A program made the translations under genes and the position numbers. The notes under the pieces are model-generated. The model was given only the letters and a program-made list of their open reading frames with translations. It was not told the DNA's origin and searched no databases. From Imbricaverruca yamaguchii (Eukaryota; Arthropoda; Thecostraca; Neoverrucidae): a stretch of DNA of 64,000 nucleotides. This document shows, one piece after another, positions 1 to 64,000 of this stretch. Location of the stretch: NCBI GenBank assembly GCA_034440575.1, contig JAOTOL010001434.1:796501-860500 (forward strand), in the 5' to 3' direction. How positions within the stretch are numbered: the first letter of the stretch is position 1; each line of letters opens with the position of its first letter.

Positions 1-1417
1 TCACCATGTCAGTACCGCCCACATCAGACTCGCCGCTGCCGACACCACGCGAGTACCGCTGCACCACACAGCGTCACCATGTCAGTACCGCCCACATCAG
101 ACTCGCCGCTGCCGACACCACGCGAGTACCGCTGCACCACACAGCGTCACCATGTCAGTACCGCCCACATCACACTCGCCGCTGCCGACACCACACGAGT
201 ACCGCTGCACCACACAGCGTCACCATGTCAGTACCGCCCACATCACACTCGCCGCTGCCGACACCACACGAGTACCGCTGCACCACACAGCGTCACCATG
301 TCAGTACCGCCCACATCACACTCGCCGTGCCGACACCACACGAGTACCGCTGCACCACACAGCGTCACCATGTCAGTACCGCCCACATCACACTCGCCGC
401 TGCCGACACCACACGAGTACCGCTGCACCACACAGCGTCACCATGTCAGTACCGCCCACATCACACTCGGTTGGTGCCGACACCACGCGAGTACCGCTGC
501 ACCACACAGCGTCACCATGTCAGTACCGCCCACATCAGACTCGCCGCTGCCGACACCACGCGAGTACCGCTGCACCACACAGCGTCACCATGTCAGTACC
601 GCCCACATCACACTCGCCGCTGCCGACACCACGCGAGTACCACAGCGTCACCATGTCAGTACCGCCCACATCAGACTCGCCGCTGCCGACACCACGCGAG
701 TACCGCTGCACCACAGCGTCACCATGTCAGTACCGCCCACATCAGACTCGCCGCTGCCGACACCACGCGAGTACCGCTGCACCACACAGCGTCACCATGT
801 CAGTACCGCCCACATCACACTCGCCGCTGCCGACACCACGCGAGTACCGCTGCACCACACAGCGTCACCATGTCAGTACCGCCCACATCACACTCGTTGG
901 TGCCGACACCACGCGAGTACCGCTGCACCACACAGCGTCACCATGTCAGTACCGCCCACATCACACTCGCCGCTGCCGACACCACGCGAGTACCGCTGCA
1001 CCACACAGCGTCACCATGTCAGTACCGCCCACATCACATTCGCCGCTGCCGACACCACACGAGTACCGCTGCACCACACAGCGTCACCATGTCAGTACCG
1101 CCCACATCAGACTCGCCGCTGCCGACACCACGCGAGTACCGCTGCACCACACAGCGTCACCATGTCAGTACCGCCCACATCAGACTCGCCGCTGCCGACA
1201 CCACGCGAGTACCGCTGCACCACACAGCGTCACCATGTCAGTACCGCCCACATCACACTCGCCGCTGCCGACACCACGCGAGTACCGCTGCACCACACAG
1301 CGTCACCATGTCAGTACCGCCCACATCACACTCGCCGCTGCCGACACCACGCGAGTACCGCTGCACCACACAGCGTCACCATGTCAGTACCGCCCACATC
1401 ACACTCGGTTGGTGCCA
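1..1417. repeat. 73-bp minisatellite, about 19 units
   Basis: Tandem units of 73 bp start at the left window edge and end near 1417. Units differ by substitutions such as cgcgag/cacgag and by small deletions (e.g. at 640 and 710). All three + frames are open because 73 is not a multiple of three, so the long ORFs here are artefacts of the repeat. By position this is probably an intron of CTC1, whose 5' exons must lie before the window. Each unit contains donor-like agtacc motifs, but the exon it abuts is outside the window, so no junction link can be tested. Confidence 0.95.
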
Positions 1418-1537
1418 CCCTGCTGCTGGTGAACGGCTGGAGCGGCACCTGTCCCAGTCCCACTACTCAGCCACTCTGCTTCCTCTTTTCCGATGTTGAA
1501 CTGGTGTCACCCTTGAACAGCGCGATTGCTGTCCTCG

Positions 1538-1741
1538 GCGAGCATCTGCCAATTTGCTTACTGGGTGGTTCACGACGCACTTTATGCTCATTCACGGCTA
1601 ATGGCGTCGCCCATACTGTTTCGCCAGTGGGCCGCGGTGTTGAGAAATGTCCCGATCGGTGCGAGCGTCGAACTCGGGACCTTTGGTACACAGAGCCCAC
1701 TATCTTAACCACTCTACCATACCATCCCCGCGAGCATCTGC
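1538..1741 (-). mobile_element. tRNA-derived SINE with 12-bp target-site duplication
   Basis: The body is 1550..1729 on the - strand. The head (right end) is tRNA-like, with an A-box-like tggtagagtggttaag and a B-box-like gagttcgac. The tail carries a block (gtgggcgac, gccgtgaatg, gcataaagtg) shared with the copies at 24504 and 8819. It is flanked by a perfect 12-bp direct repeat, gcgagcatctgc, at 1538..1549 and 1730..1741. That marks a clean retrotransposed insertion. Confidence 0.9.
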
Positions 1742-2160
1742 TATAGTTGGAACAGGAGTATATAGGGGTTTGATGTGAGCTGCATGAGGAAGCCTATGGC
1801 ATTGCAGTGTCCTTGGAAGTCATTGATACGTCGAGGTTGCGACGGCTGCCAGCGAACTGTTTGATCATCGGGATTTGTCCTAACAGTCATGTTAAATATA
1901 ACCATATTCTGGGTTTGTTGTGAGAGTTCTTCCAGTGTGCACCGTTCCCTGGTGTATGCTTTTGTTTTGCACATTATATGCTGTTGTGTGAAGTTTGTTT
2001 GGGTAGAGTTATCCCGGTTAGCTCTGCTAATGTGTGTTGCGTGACAGTTGTGCCAGCTGGTCGAAGCGCCCCTGAGCCGCAGGACACCACCACCACCACC
2101 ATCACCACAGAGTTGTCCCAGTGTGTGCTGCTGTTGACGTCCTTCTGGCGAGTGTCTCAG
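1742..2160. other. intronic stretch upstream of first visible CTC1 exon
   Basis: No gene recognised. There is a short (CCA)n/(CAC)n run near 2087-2106 and a pyrimidine-containing acceptor ending tctcag at 2160. Confidence 0.5.
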
Positions 2161-16700
<14,540 letters not shown>

Positions 16701-17512
16701 CCGGCACACTAGCAGACGGTACCGCCGCCGTCCCCAACTGGAACATGACGGGCCACGAACCGGCAAATGATGCCGCCTCCGCCTGAAAAGGTCTAATTCG
16801 ATGATCGCACGCCGCATGCTTTTCTCCCTGAGAAGTGAAGCCTTTGTGGAATACTGACTATGCATGCAATTATGAGCGAAATGGCGAATTGGAGGCCTTG
16901 GCCAGTTCTTCATGTGCTGATTTGTGATAGGTCAAACGTGGCTACATTTACATGCGCTGGTTTGAATGTTTTATTGTATATTATTTTATACTGTTTTACG
17001 GTGAGAGGATTCGCCAGCAAAGCTGCATGCACGAACCCATAGATGCGGGCACACCAAGATGTGCCGAACTTATTCTTTGTACTTGTAGCCACTGACCATA
17101 ATTGGAACATGCCGAAATGAAAAACGTACCCGCAACTTAATATATTTTGATTGCATTTCATAATGATCTGTCAACATTTGATCCTCGTCTTTCCGGTCGT
17201 ATCGTTTCACGAAGCTCGCGGGCTATTAGTAATAGGCGTCGTTTGGAAGCGAGATTCGCTCAAGTTTTCGCTTTACACGTAGTTCCACGTACAGGTTTTG
17301 CGACGCAGAATTTAAGGTGTCACCAATAGCTTCTCGGATCAGCAATCGTACTTGAAATCGAAGTTTGATTTACTTTTTTTTCTTGCGTCGTAAGTGATGC
17401 CGGTTGTTGTCTTGTGGCAGCTTTGCTCTTAGCATTTATGTCGTGCTACCGTTCTAGAGTCGGTACAGCTAGTTTCACAAAGGATATTAACGATACAAGA
17501 TGACACAGGCAG
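16701..17512. other. 3' region or last intron of CTC1
   Basis: No separate gene recognised. If the alternative terminal exon at 17513 is right, this is an intron. Confidence 0.4.
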
Positions 17513-17818
17513 GTGTACCTGGAGGATGAACGCAGCTTTGGCGTGCCCAAGATCAGTGTCACACCGTTATTGGTGGAGTACTTGAGGACCAACCGTAACC
17601 GTCTCCTCTCGGCGACACCTGCAAAATACATGCCGGGTCACAATATAGGTCGATGTGGCCGTGCAGTGCGAGGTGCGGCGCATTGCACGGGCGCCAGAAG
17701 TGCTTTCGGGAGTACCTTTTGCTGGGGCGATAATGCGATTACTAAGGACAATATTCGCCGTTCAACCTGCCGCCAGATGCCAGTACAAAAATTCAAAGAT
17801 GGCGGCTCTGACAGATAA
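17513..17818 (+). CDS. possible alternative terminal exon of CTC1
   Basis: Acceptor gacacaggcag. It reads VYLEDERSFGVPKISVTPLL, then VEYLRTNRNRLLSA, and stays open to TGA at 17816-17818. The first part resembles the vertebrate CTC1 stretch LSFELERKPSKIVPLEPP in the right position. It needs a weak internal donor in the exon at 16566. After about residue 35 the composition looks less coding, so the true stop or a further splice is unclear. Confidence 0.4.
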   Translation: MYLEDERSFGVPKISVTPLLVEYLRTNRNRLLSATPAKYMPGHNIGRCGRAVRGAAHCTGARSAFGSTFCWGDNAITKDNIRRSTCRQMPVQKFKDGGSDR

Positions 17819-18782
17819 ACAATATGCTTACCGTATTGCGTGATACTGTCTGAACTTGCTTCAGAGTAACACGGATGGATTCTACCACACCGAAAATATA
17901 AATTGTGTAAACCTCAGAGTATATCGGCGATGAAGAGCGTTGCGCCATAGAGGGCGAAGCTGTATTAGGTGCAGGACACATGATTTCTTGTAGTACGATC
18001 GACAAAGAACCAGGCAAGATTATGATGGAGGCACTGCGTATAATCCAGCCACCTACGCGAGAAGCCCCATGAGCTGCATGCTATGGTGGAGTGTGGGAGA
18101 CTCTGGGTTCAGTGCCCATGCAGGGATAGTCTCTCAGAAAGCTGAAAGCATTGCATTGCTCTGCTACTACACCTAAGTAGGTGAGGGAAGTGAAGGGTTA
18201 AGTGATTGTTACATGACCAAAGTAGTCGATGCGCCCTAAAGATCTAATAACTAAGTGGTTGTTATTACTGGCAGAACTGTGTAGATATAATATGGAAATG
18301 ACGAATTAGCATAAAACAGGGCATAAAACCAGGATGTTCTGCTCCCTGATGATATCTGAATTTCTATATAAGCCTGATATGCAAATATGGAAGCCTCGTG
18401 GAATTATTTATGTTGCGGGTATCTGATTCCACCACATTGCTTTCATGGATCTATGTACTCCGAACGCTAAGTCATTCAATTATAGGCGTTCAATTGATGG
18501 CACCATACATGCAGGATCCTGGCAATTGAAATAACCCAATTGAATGAAACGGTTAAGATGTTATCGGAAATATGCTGCAAACAAAGTTTAATTTGGATAC
18601 ATGATGAATCCGTCCAATGTTTTCCCCACAAAGAAAAGGAGATTAGGCTAGGTTTGGTTATATCTATTTTAATTTTCGCCTTTTTAGAAATGCTTGTGAA
18701 TGGCTGGTAAATAATTAATTAAAGTTTTCCTTCCAAATGTTTGGCTAGTATAAGTTTTAAACAGGTAAATTTATGCTTTAGC
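17819..18782. other. intergenic region between convergent genes, no gene seen
   Basis: No coding or RNA gene recognised between CTC1 and the repeat element at 18783. Confidence 0.45.
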
Positions 18783-19785
18783 ACTCGCACGTCCGGTGGT
18801 CCACGCCAACTTCGCATGTCCGGGGGGGCAGATGCCTGCCCCCTAGGATCTCTAGAACTATGCTAGTTAGCAACAAACGGAAAACGGCGTTGGATAGCTG
18901 GTGACGGACTCCATCGAAAGTGTTTCGGTAATTTTTTTTTCTCGCTCAGGTCAACAGTCAGGTCACTGAGTCATCATAGGTCAAATTCGACCAGATCAGG
19001 TGGGACTCAGATATTGACACATATCTCAGGGCCTGTAACATATAGAAACAAACGGCGAACGCTATTCGACAGCCCTTGAAATGCGCTACCGACAATATGC
19101 GGTGTAATTTAAGGTCGGGTCAACCGAAACTCAGGTCAAGGTCATGAAGTTATGACCTCAGGTCAAGGCCTAGGGAGGTCATGTAATATATCAATCGTCA
19201 CGTCTTGAAGATACAAGCACAATGGCGGTAATTTCAGCCTTCTGTCGCAATGTAGTGCGATGTAATGCGCATAAATGTGTAGTGATCTCAGGTGACCTCA
19301 GAGACCTTGGTGAGGTCATTGAGCGAAAAATGTCAGCGGTAGTATTGAGCATAGCTTCCATCTACATGCAACAACCGTTGTGGAATCATTCCGAGCGCAA
19401 ATATGTAACCAGGAATCATTTGTGTATTTTACCATAGCCCTATAATGGGAAAGCCATGGCAGCGACCTGACCTAAGGTAATTGCTACGAAAAAACCAGAT
19501 ATACATATTATGGTCCCTGATGAGATCATGGCATGCTATAAGTTTGAAATCAATCGCCCAATTATTGTGGAAGTTATGCCACCTAGAACTCCGAAAGTAG
19601 TCGAGTCACTTCGCCTGACCTGGCGACCTGACCTGAGATGACCCAGGATTAAAAATGTATGAGGATCTGCGAAAAAGACCAATGAACAGCCATGCGAGGT
19701 TTGGTCTTGCTAACCCAATTAGTTTGGCGGCAAATGAGGAAAAACCAGAGGGGGGGCAGATATCTGCCCCCGGACGTGTGCGGCC
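18783..19785. mobile_element. AGGTCA-rich non-autonomous element, copy A1
   Basis: Ends look inverted. The left end has cgcacgtccgg and then ggggggcagatgcctgcccc; the right end has the perfect palindrome gggggcagatatctgccccc at 19752..19771 followed by cggacgtgtgcgg. The interior has at least a dozen AGGTCA/TGACCT hexamers, including tgacctcaggtca near 19157. The first ~450 bp recur inverted at 54240-54690. No coding capacity seen. Confidence 0.7.
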
Positions 19786-21838
19786 TAGGATTCTTGGACT
19801 TTCTTTTTACAATCGAATGTTCTTCGAATGGTCAACATGCTGTGACCACCTATTTCTTGTGCAAATGTTTATGTTAAAGTTCCCAGGCAAAATAACGCCA
19901 AAAAGGTTTTAAATTAATTAGGTAATAACTTAAAAAAATAATTTTAGAAAAGACTAAAAATGCAATGCAATCTAACCTAACCTAACGTGGCCCACCCCAC
20001 CCCCCATATAAGTGACGCAAAATATAAAAAAACTTAATGTTTCAAATTGAAAACCCAACATAACCTAACCATTAATAAAAAACTGATTTTTAAAAGTCTT
20101 TGAAACATCTTTTCAAACTTAAAAAAACCTGACGTAGCCTTACCTAAACAATACTAACCCATTTGTCTGTTTCATGGAAGTAAATGTGTGGAAAACTTTC
20201 CTTGTTAATGCCATGAATTACAATAATACCCTTAAGTCATTATGCATTTTCTCTGTGTTTATTCTCCCATTTTTAAAATATCATTTCCCTTACCAACTGA
20301 AGTATCAATTTGAACCAGAAATGAGTGGTCACATCATCTTCGATATTATAAGAAGTTTCGTATTTTTTTCCTTCTTGAAATGCCCTATCGCAATTAACAT
20401 ACAAGCATCTGAAATATTTGGTCACATTTTTCTGTTCCTTTAAAAGGAAATTTATAGTACATACACATTTCGATGGCGGATACCAGTGCTGTGTGACCAC
20501 TAGGATGCCAATCAAAATATTGCTGTTGCATAACATTTATCCTTTTGGCTGGTGTGAGAGCAATGCTAAAAGTACATGAACCTCCAGCCCTATCATCATG
20601 GGTTACGTTATAGATGTACCTTTTCAAGTTCATCACATGTGTCCACCTGTAGAGCAGCTCCAGCCTTGGGCTGGATAACCGAAGCCTACCATCCAACCCG
20701 ACTGCAATCATAGAAGGCAGTTTCTGAAAATATATCAGATTGGGTTGGGTGCCCCACCCAGATATTTTTTTTTGTTCTCAATAATACCGTAGAAATTTCA
20801 ATGATTTTGCACTCTTTTGTTCTTGTGCTGCGCTTTTTGTGTAGGTAGTTCCCAATCACAATACTGTTATTAAAAAATGCAGCCAAGTTGCATGTGCATT
20901 CACGGTGTATTCTAAAAAAAAGATATTCAACCTGCTTTGTATCTGCATTTCACCCTTTATGTGGATTTACAGTTAATTTTCCATTGGGAACTTGGGCAGA
21001 ATAGTACGCGAATCTGGAGAGATATGTGATGCAGTGGCCAGGTACTTGCGCAAATTGGAGTGTAATTTTTACTTTTATCTGACACACAGTAGTTCAACAT
21101 CTGCCGACAGGACAGATTCTTCCGCCTTGAATGATATCAAAAACCAGATATCAAAAGCTAGTTTGATTCCGAGTGTTCTGGGGGAGGAAAGAAGGATCGA
21201 AAACGCCCAAAAAGGTACATGCGTTTCCAAAAGCATGACGATCGGTTGGGAATCGGATGCAGACATCCAGATGAACTTCCTCACGCATATACTGGCGAGA
21301 CTCACTGGGTCCCTACTCCGATTGGCAAAACCATGGGAGAAAACTGCAAAATACCACCTTCGAATAATGACTCATCAATTGAGCTGCTCGAATGTGTGCT
21401 GCGAGGTAAAGAACTTGTGCTGTCTTACCTGCGTTTCTTCGAGAAGCCAAACATTTGTATAATTGGCGTCGCAAATAGGTTGGCAGTCAGGCTGGGCGTA
21501 TTTACACCCGATTACTCTAAACCTACCAAGTTCATGCTCCTCTGTCGTTTGCGAGTTTGAAATTGAATAATTGCAACGACGAATTCCATCACACCAATAC
21601 AAGTGACAATTGTAATTGGATATATGTCGCGCCCGCTTAATGTGTACACAACCACACTCTTGGGAACGCGAGTAGGAGCCACACACTCATCCACAGGTAC
21701 ATCGAATGCATATATTAAAACACTTCCGCAAAACCTGCGCTCACTGTTGCCGTAAAACACACCACTGGCGCACCGCACACTCGATTTGTGCACTGCACGT
21801 CACTCGCGCACAATTGTTCAGTACATCACAGGTCAGCG
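19786..21838. other. region downstream of INTS3 stop, no recognised gene
   Basis: AT-rich sequence with a short CCTAA run (about 19973-19987). ORFs at 20992-21462 (+) and 21375-21793 (-) show no family motif and no clear codon bias. The INTS3 3' UTR must lie at its right end; no confident polyadenylation signal was picked. Confidence 0.45.
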
Positions 21839-60155
<38,317 letters not shown>

Positions 60156-60303
60156 GACTCAGCACTCAACTTGTAAGCTTGGAGTTCACAATCAATACCA
60201 TCAGTTGTCAGTCAGCACTTGGAACATCACAATAAATGTTGCCATAGCTTACATGGAATTTGCATCATCTCTCTACTTCCACATGGCTTAGTATGCAGAT
60301 CAG

Positions 60304-60582
60304 TTGAACAATGGATCTGTAGAACTGCACACTACATATCATTTTCTTGCTTCAATTCACACCACTCGATATGCACCACGGTACTTCGGACGGCATATGC
60401 ACCAGCTTGTTTTACGACAGTTTCAGATGCCAAAAAGCGGATGTGGTCCTGATTTGACACTCTTGAAACGATTGCGCAGCAAGTATGGTCCTTCCGAAGA
60501 GCGAAGATTCAAGAATTTAACAAATACTACAACACGCGTAGCATGTCACGTGTGTCACAGCACACATCTGACAAAACGGTAA
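60304..60582 (+). CDS. small ORF head to head with INTS3, possible zinc-ribbon protein
   Basis: A 92-residue ORF. The C-terminal part, TLLKRLRSKYG...EERRFKNL followed by VACHVCHSTHLTKR, has one CxxC pair. It recalls the tail of the C18orf21/RPP21 (Rpr2-like) zinc-ribbon family, but a first CxxC is not evident. A donor-like AAACG|gtaacc lies at 60580, so it may continue into another exon. It starts 148 bp from the INTS3 ATG, consistent with a shared promoter. Identity is unproven. Confidence 0.35.
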   Translation: MNNGSVELHTTYHFLASIHTTRYAPRYFGRHMHQLVLRQFQMPKSGCGPDLTLLKRLRSKYGPSEERRFKNLTNTTTRVACHVCHSTHLTKR

Positions 60583-60589
60583 CCATTAC

Positions 60590-60985
60590 CTACTCCATCC
60601 CACGTCTTATCATGCCCGCGCATACAAAACGACGCCAACATCCAGCAGCACAACCACCCGCCAACTCCGCTGCGCTGGTTGCGCTCGATCCCTGGAAATC
60701 AGCTGATATAAACCGGCCCCTGTCAATGTCCATTGGCAGCCGGGGACGTCATCTGGGCGCTGATTTGGGCTCAGCACATTATCACGACAGCAAGAAATGG
60801 TACTTTTCCGCGTACGTTGCTGGCTAACAAGTATATGTGAGTGGTGCAAGTTATACGTCATCTGAAAGCTTCTTTCATAGTATTTCGATAATCATTGGAG
60901 ACTTTCACACGAATGTGTTAGGTATTGTATAAAATGGTGTTATTTAGACCCATGTCATATCCATCGACACTATTTAACTTAAGCG
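60590..60985. other. downstream of small ORF, no recognised gene
   Basis: An overlapping ORF (60543-60827) has no family motif. Confidence 0.4.
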
Positions 60986-61160
60986 GGCGGAGCGGCTTGG
61001 TGTTGGTAGCGTAGTTGGTAGCGCGTCGGTTTGCCGACTCGGAGGTAGCCGGTTCGAGCCTGGAGGCCGGCAGCTTTTTGTGCGCGTCGTGGGAAGTCCT
61101 AATAAGCGACAGTGAATTAAGACACTGTTCACATGGGACGATATTTTTCATAAAGAGAAG
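60986..61160 (+). mobile_element. tRNA-derived SINE
   Basis: tRNA-like head with A-box-like tagcgtagttggtagcgcg and B-box ggttcgagcc, followed by a unique body ending near gggaaatattctgc. No target-site duplication found. Confidence 0.65.
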
Positions 61161-61905
61161 GGAAATATTCTGCAATATTCAGTATTCAGATATTCTCCAA
61201 GGCTGGGGTTCTGCCACCTTAAATTTATGGTTGGGCACTTCTTCTAATCAGCCAGGCATAGGAAATACGGAACACGTCACCGCTTATGACAGTGTCCAGG
61301 CCCACAGTCCCTTCCTGACACGGGCGGCGGACCATCGGGGGTGGGACAGGAGACAGGATCCCCTGAATTTAATCATTTGTGGCACTACGGCAGTGCATTG
61401 CAAATATTGAGCTAAAAACTAACGGTTGCCCTTTCCCCTCCCACCAGTACACGCAGACCAACATTAGTCCCTGCTCCTCGAGGTGTGCATATAATAACAG
61501 TACATGATTATCAAGGTGACAAAACCAACAATTGTGCATGCTGCCGAACAGTCAAATGACTGGACCCGAGTTGGAGTCAGAGCGATGCCAGTTCTAAGCT
61601 CGGCTCCACGCCTTTTACGATACACGGCGAACACACGCCACCAGGACTGCGACAAGCATTGTTTTGACAGGAGCAGACGTTTGCTAAAATGTTTCGGTGA
61701 CAATCCTGAACTTTCTGGAGTGCCGGCGCAAAATTAAAAAAATCACGCTTTTCGTACCATGAAAGCTCGATTTAGATTCGCCAACAACTTTGTGGAACCC
61801 GTAAGCGCTAAGACGGATTTTAGATGCCCGCATGAGGATTTCGGTTCGATTATCATGCATTGTCAAAGTCTTAACACGGAACTTGGCAAGATTGGGGAAG
61901 CATCC
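61161..61905. other. no recognised gene
   Basis: Short unrelated ORFs on both strands; nothing supportable. Confidence 0.4.
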
Positions 61906-61949
61906 CCGTTCATTCCCCACCGTGGCTTCGCACGGTGGGGAATGAACGG
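61906..61949. other. perfect 19-bp-stem hairpin, 6-nt loop
   Basis: The left arm ccgttcattccccaccgtg (61906..61924) pairs exactly with 61931..61949 around a gcttcg loop. There is no stretch of T after it, and flanks do not extend the stem. It could be a structured RNA, a recombination scar or a small foldback. Confidence 0.9.
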
Positions 61950-62235
61950 TTCGCACACCGTTATTCGGCATTTTCAGTCGAAATGAATTGGCTGCGTCGC
62001 TAACGCCATGTGAACCAACTTCTGTCATGCATGCAATATTGCAGGGGTAACAGCAATTTCCATGCCAGACCAGCTCGGAAGCAACTTTAATAACAGCTGA
62101 ATTTGCGGTTGGAATGGAAAATTACCATGCAATACCATACATCTTTTTAATTAAATGTGTTCTATTTTTAAATAACGAAAATATTTTCCTTTCAAAATAT
62201 GATTTCTTTATTCGCGTCGTGCGACCTGAAATGCC

Positions 62236-62585
62236 ACCCCGGTAGCTCAGTTGGTTAGAGCGCTGGCCTGTGCTGGTCTCCCCTGTCCTGGCAACACAGG
62301 GTTCGAGTCGCTTCGCGCGCTCGCGTTTAGCCCCCGGCAGGGAGTGTGAGTTGGCAACTGGCCCGATAAGGCCGGGGACGAGCTACCGGGCGGCCGTGTC
62401 GGTGTATTGACGGCACGTTAAACTTTCGATCAAAATTCTGCCGTTGAAAAGGAATTCGTGGATCGGGTGGTGGGGCGAGGGTTCACGCAACAAGCTCTGC
62501 TTAGCGATAGAACCCTGGTTCCCAAAGCTACCCCATGAACAACTGGGTCTAAATTTTAAATAATAAAAATCACGCATTTTACAGT
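62236..62585 (+). mobile_element. tRNA-derived SINE with long body
   Basis: The head has A-box gtagctcagttggttagagc and B-box gggttcgagtc. The region between is longer than in a tRNA and cannot form a proper anticodon arm. The body includes gccccggcaggg-like and ggcccgataaggccgggg stretches and an A/T-rich tail (aaataataaaaatcacgc). Confidence 0.8.
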
Positions 62586-62879
62586 ACAGCACGACATAAA
62601 TACGGCAACAAAAAAGTTGTTTATCAATCAGACTTTAATACGAGGAGCATGCATCTGGAGAAGACGAGACTGTCAAGATTGAGGAAGGCCCTCACTCCCA
62701 CTGCCGATTGTTTCTCGGTTGTGTACTCTGTGGTGGAAGTGAATGTGCATTTTGGGCGCATGGACTGCGTTCGTCATTTTGCGCACATGAATATATATAT
62801 TCCGGCGCCCAACAGAGTGCGTATTAAAACGATATATTGAGGAAGCACAACGCAAGACATATGTTGGGAGAAGCAAACA

Positions 62880-63066
62880 CATGAAGCAGAAAAAGAACCT
62901 TGGGTTCCTTTACGACGCAATTAACTGCTAGGCCATATAGCGTCGCCAACTTCTCAAACCGATTGGTCGCGGGTAGACTCGGTAATTCCGCTGGTTGCGG
63001 GACTCGAACCCATAATATTGCGGTCAAGAGCCCAACACCCTACGGACTAAGCTACCGCGGCTCCAC
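62880..63066 (-). mobile_element. tRNA-like SINE, - strand
   Basis: On the - strand gagccgcggtagcttagtcc, then a gctcttgacc anticodon-arm-like segment, then gggttcgagtcccgc (good B box). The anticodon stem is mismatched and the acceptor ends do not pair, so a functional tRNA is unlikely. A body ending near aaggaacccaagg follows. Confidence 0.65.
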
Positions 63067-63555
63067 CAAACGCGTGACATAAGAAGCTATCGGTAGCAGG
63101 TGCAGATAAGCCACGGTACTTAATGAGATTGCATTGCGACAATACATTGCAATACCTAACATTACAGTACGTACATATCAGGCACCTTATAAAATCGGAC
63201 GAACTGGCAAGAAAAGATGGAACATCCTCATCGTGACATCTGTGGCTGAGAACAGCTCGACATGCATACATACACAGACTACTCACGAGCACCGTAGTGG
63301 GACGATGAGTACGTGTAAACCTACAGGCTACGTTCTACCGACTTCACAAACACAGGCACATATCAGTTGTTGAGCTTGACATACGCTCGGTGCGACTGCA
63401 ACACGCACGTTTAGTCTCGTGTAATATTTGTGTAGAAAGTCCTGATATGCTGCTATATGATCAACGGCAAGTTATGCACCTACGTCCAAACAATGAAAGA
63501 TTCAAACACTGATCTGAATGTGAAGTATCGCCCAAGTGCGGCCCATACTTCGCAG
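63067..63555. other. no recognised gene
   Basis: Downstream of the - strand gene at the right edge; nothing supportable. Confidence 0.4.
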
Positions 63556-63986
63556 TCACTGAGCAAACTGCTCGGCTTTCCGCTGCTGCCGCTTTGCGAG
63601 CTTGGCGATGTTCACCTTGTTCACCAGCCCGAGATGAATAAATGTCAGGATCCTCGCAAAGCACTTAATTATATTCTATCTATGGAATTGAATCTGGATT
63701 CCAACACCTGGCGGAAACTTTCAATGACCTTTGGATGTCTGCTGAGATTGTTGGGTTCTTGGGCATGGTGAACACAAAACGCTGCATTCATCTGTCTGGA
63801 TGTGTGGAAGAATTCCTCTGTGGGAACCGTCAGGCCGCTAATGCTTAGGAGGCGAGTCCAGAACGCTTCTCGTGGTTCATCTTCGGGATGCGCAAATGGG
63901 TGCCCAGCGATCGGTCCGCTGGTTTCTTTCTGGCCATGGACCAAGCCACATATCATTCCCCCACCGCCACGCTTAGCATTTAACAT
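63556..63986 (-). CDS. 3' end of unrecognised gene, two exons
   Basis: Exon 63708..>63986 reads EDEPREAFWTRLLSISGLTV, PTEEFFHTSRQMNAAFCVHH and SRHPKVIESFRQ. A 44-nt intron (63664..63707, CAG|gtgttg ... attaag) joins in phase 0 to 63556..63663, reading CFARILTFIHLGLVNKVNIA, then KLAKRQQRKAEQFAQ and TGA. The K/R-rich C-terminus and even codon use look genuine. The 5' boundary of the right exon is not determined, and no family is recognised. The gene lies upstream of INTS3 on the same strand and runs off the window. Confidence 0.5.
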
Positions 63987-64000
63987 TCCTTCAATACACA

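Noticed and set aside
1660..1731. Functional tRNA-Ser/Leu-like gene on the - strand
   Set aside because: The tRNA-like part is the head of a SINE with target-site duplications and a conserved body shared by other copies.
6..1746. Long overlapping ORFs with HHV/CQYRPHH-type repeats in three frames
   Set aside because: All three + frames are open because a 73-bp unit lacks stops; this is a minisatellite, not a gene.
19973..19990. Interstitial telomere (CCTAA)n
   Set aside because: Only about three units; useful only as a faint taxonomic hint.
20992..21462. 157-codon + strand ORF
   Set aside because: No recognisable motif and no codon bias; it overlaps other ORFs of equal quality.
62993..63066. 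Functional tRNA gene (apparent CTT anticodon) on the - strand
   Set aside because: Anticodon stem has mismatches, acceptor ends do not pair, and SINE-like body follows; treated as a tRNA-derived SINE.

Overview
This is a eukaryotic (metazoan) nuclear window. It has split genes with GT-AG introns, tRNA-derived SINEs, CR1-like LINE remnants and a large load of intronic minisatellites. Short runs of CCTAA/TTAGG (e.g. near 19975 and 59480) hint at an arthropod, perhaps a crustacean, but that is a weak inference. The left half is GC-rich and minisatellite-rich; intron 1 of the main gene (about 54.7-58.8 kb) is AT-rich.

Two genes dominate and converge tail to tail. On the + strand, about 2.2-16.7 kb, lies the 3' half of CTC1, the large subunit of the CST (CTC1-STN1-TEN1) telomere/single-stranded-DNA complex. 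Eight exons join with consistent phase into about 545 residues, including a zinc-ribbon OB fold; the 5' half lies before the window. On the - strand, 60155 to 21839, lies an apparently complete INTS3 gene (Integrator subunit 3 / SOSS complex subunit A). It has 19 exons, and every splice phase is consistent from ATG to TGA, giving a 1050-residue protein. I recognised both from remembered vertebrate family members, not from a search. Upstream of INTS3, head to head and 148 bp from its ATG, is a small + strand ORF of uncertain identity. The right edge holds the 3' end of an unrecognised - strand gene.

The most striking feature is how the minisatellites relate to exons. At ten exon edges (CTC1 exons 3, 5, 6, 7; INTS3 exons 8, 10, 12, 15, 16, 18 as numbered here) the neighbouring tandem array is made of copies of the exon-intron junction itself: the last or first 10-40 nt of exon plus the splice donor or acceptor. 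Arrays run from 3 units (CTC1 exon 5) to about 77 units (INTS3 exon 12), with unit lengths of about 25-93 bp and 40 bp recurrent. Five more acceptors have tandem repeats next to them without clear exon homology. This suggests a recurrent process that tandemly duplicates splice junctions and lengthens introns. It is the candidate undescribed system here.

Other contents are two SINEs with perfect target-site duplications, several tRNA-headed SINEs, three degraded reverse-transcriptase fragments, a 1.35-kb non-autonomous DNA transposon with perfect 20-bp inverted ends, a related AGGTCA-rich family present in two inverted copies, a second dispersed repeat family, long microsatellites, and a perfect 19-bp-stem hairpin.
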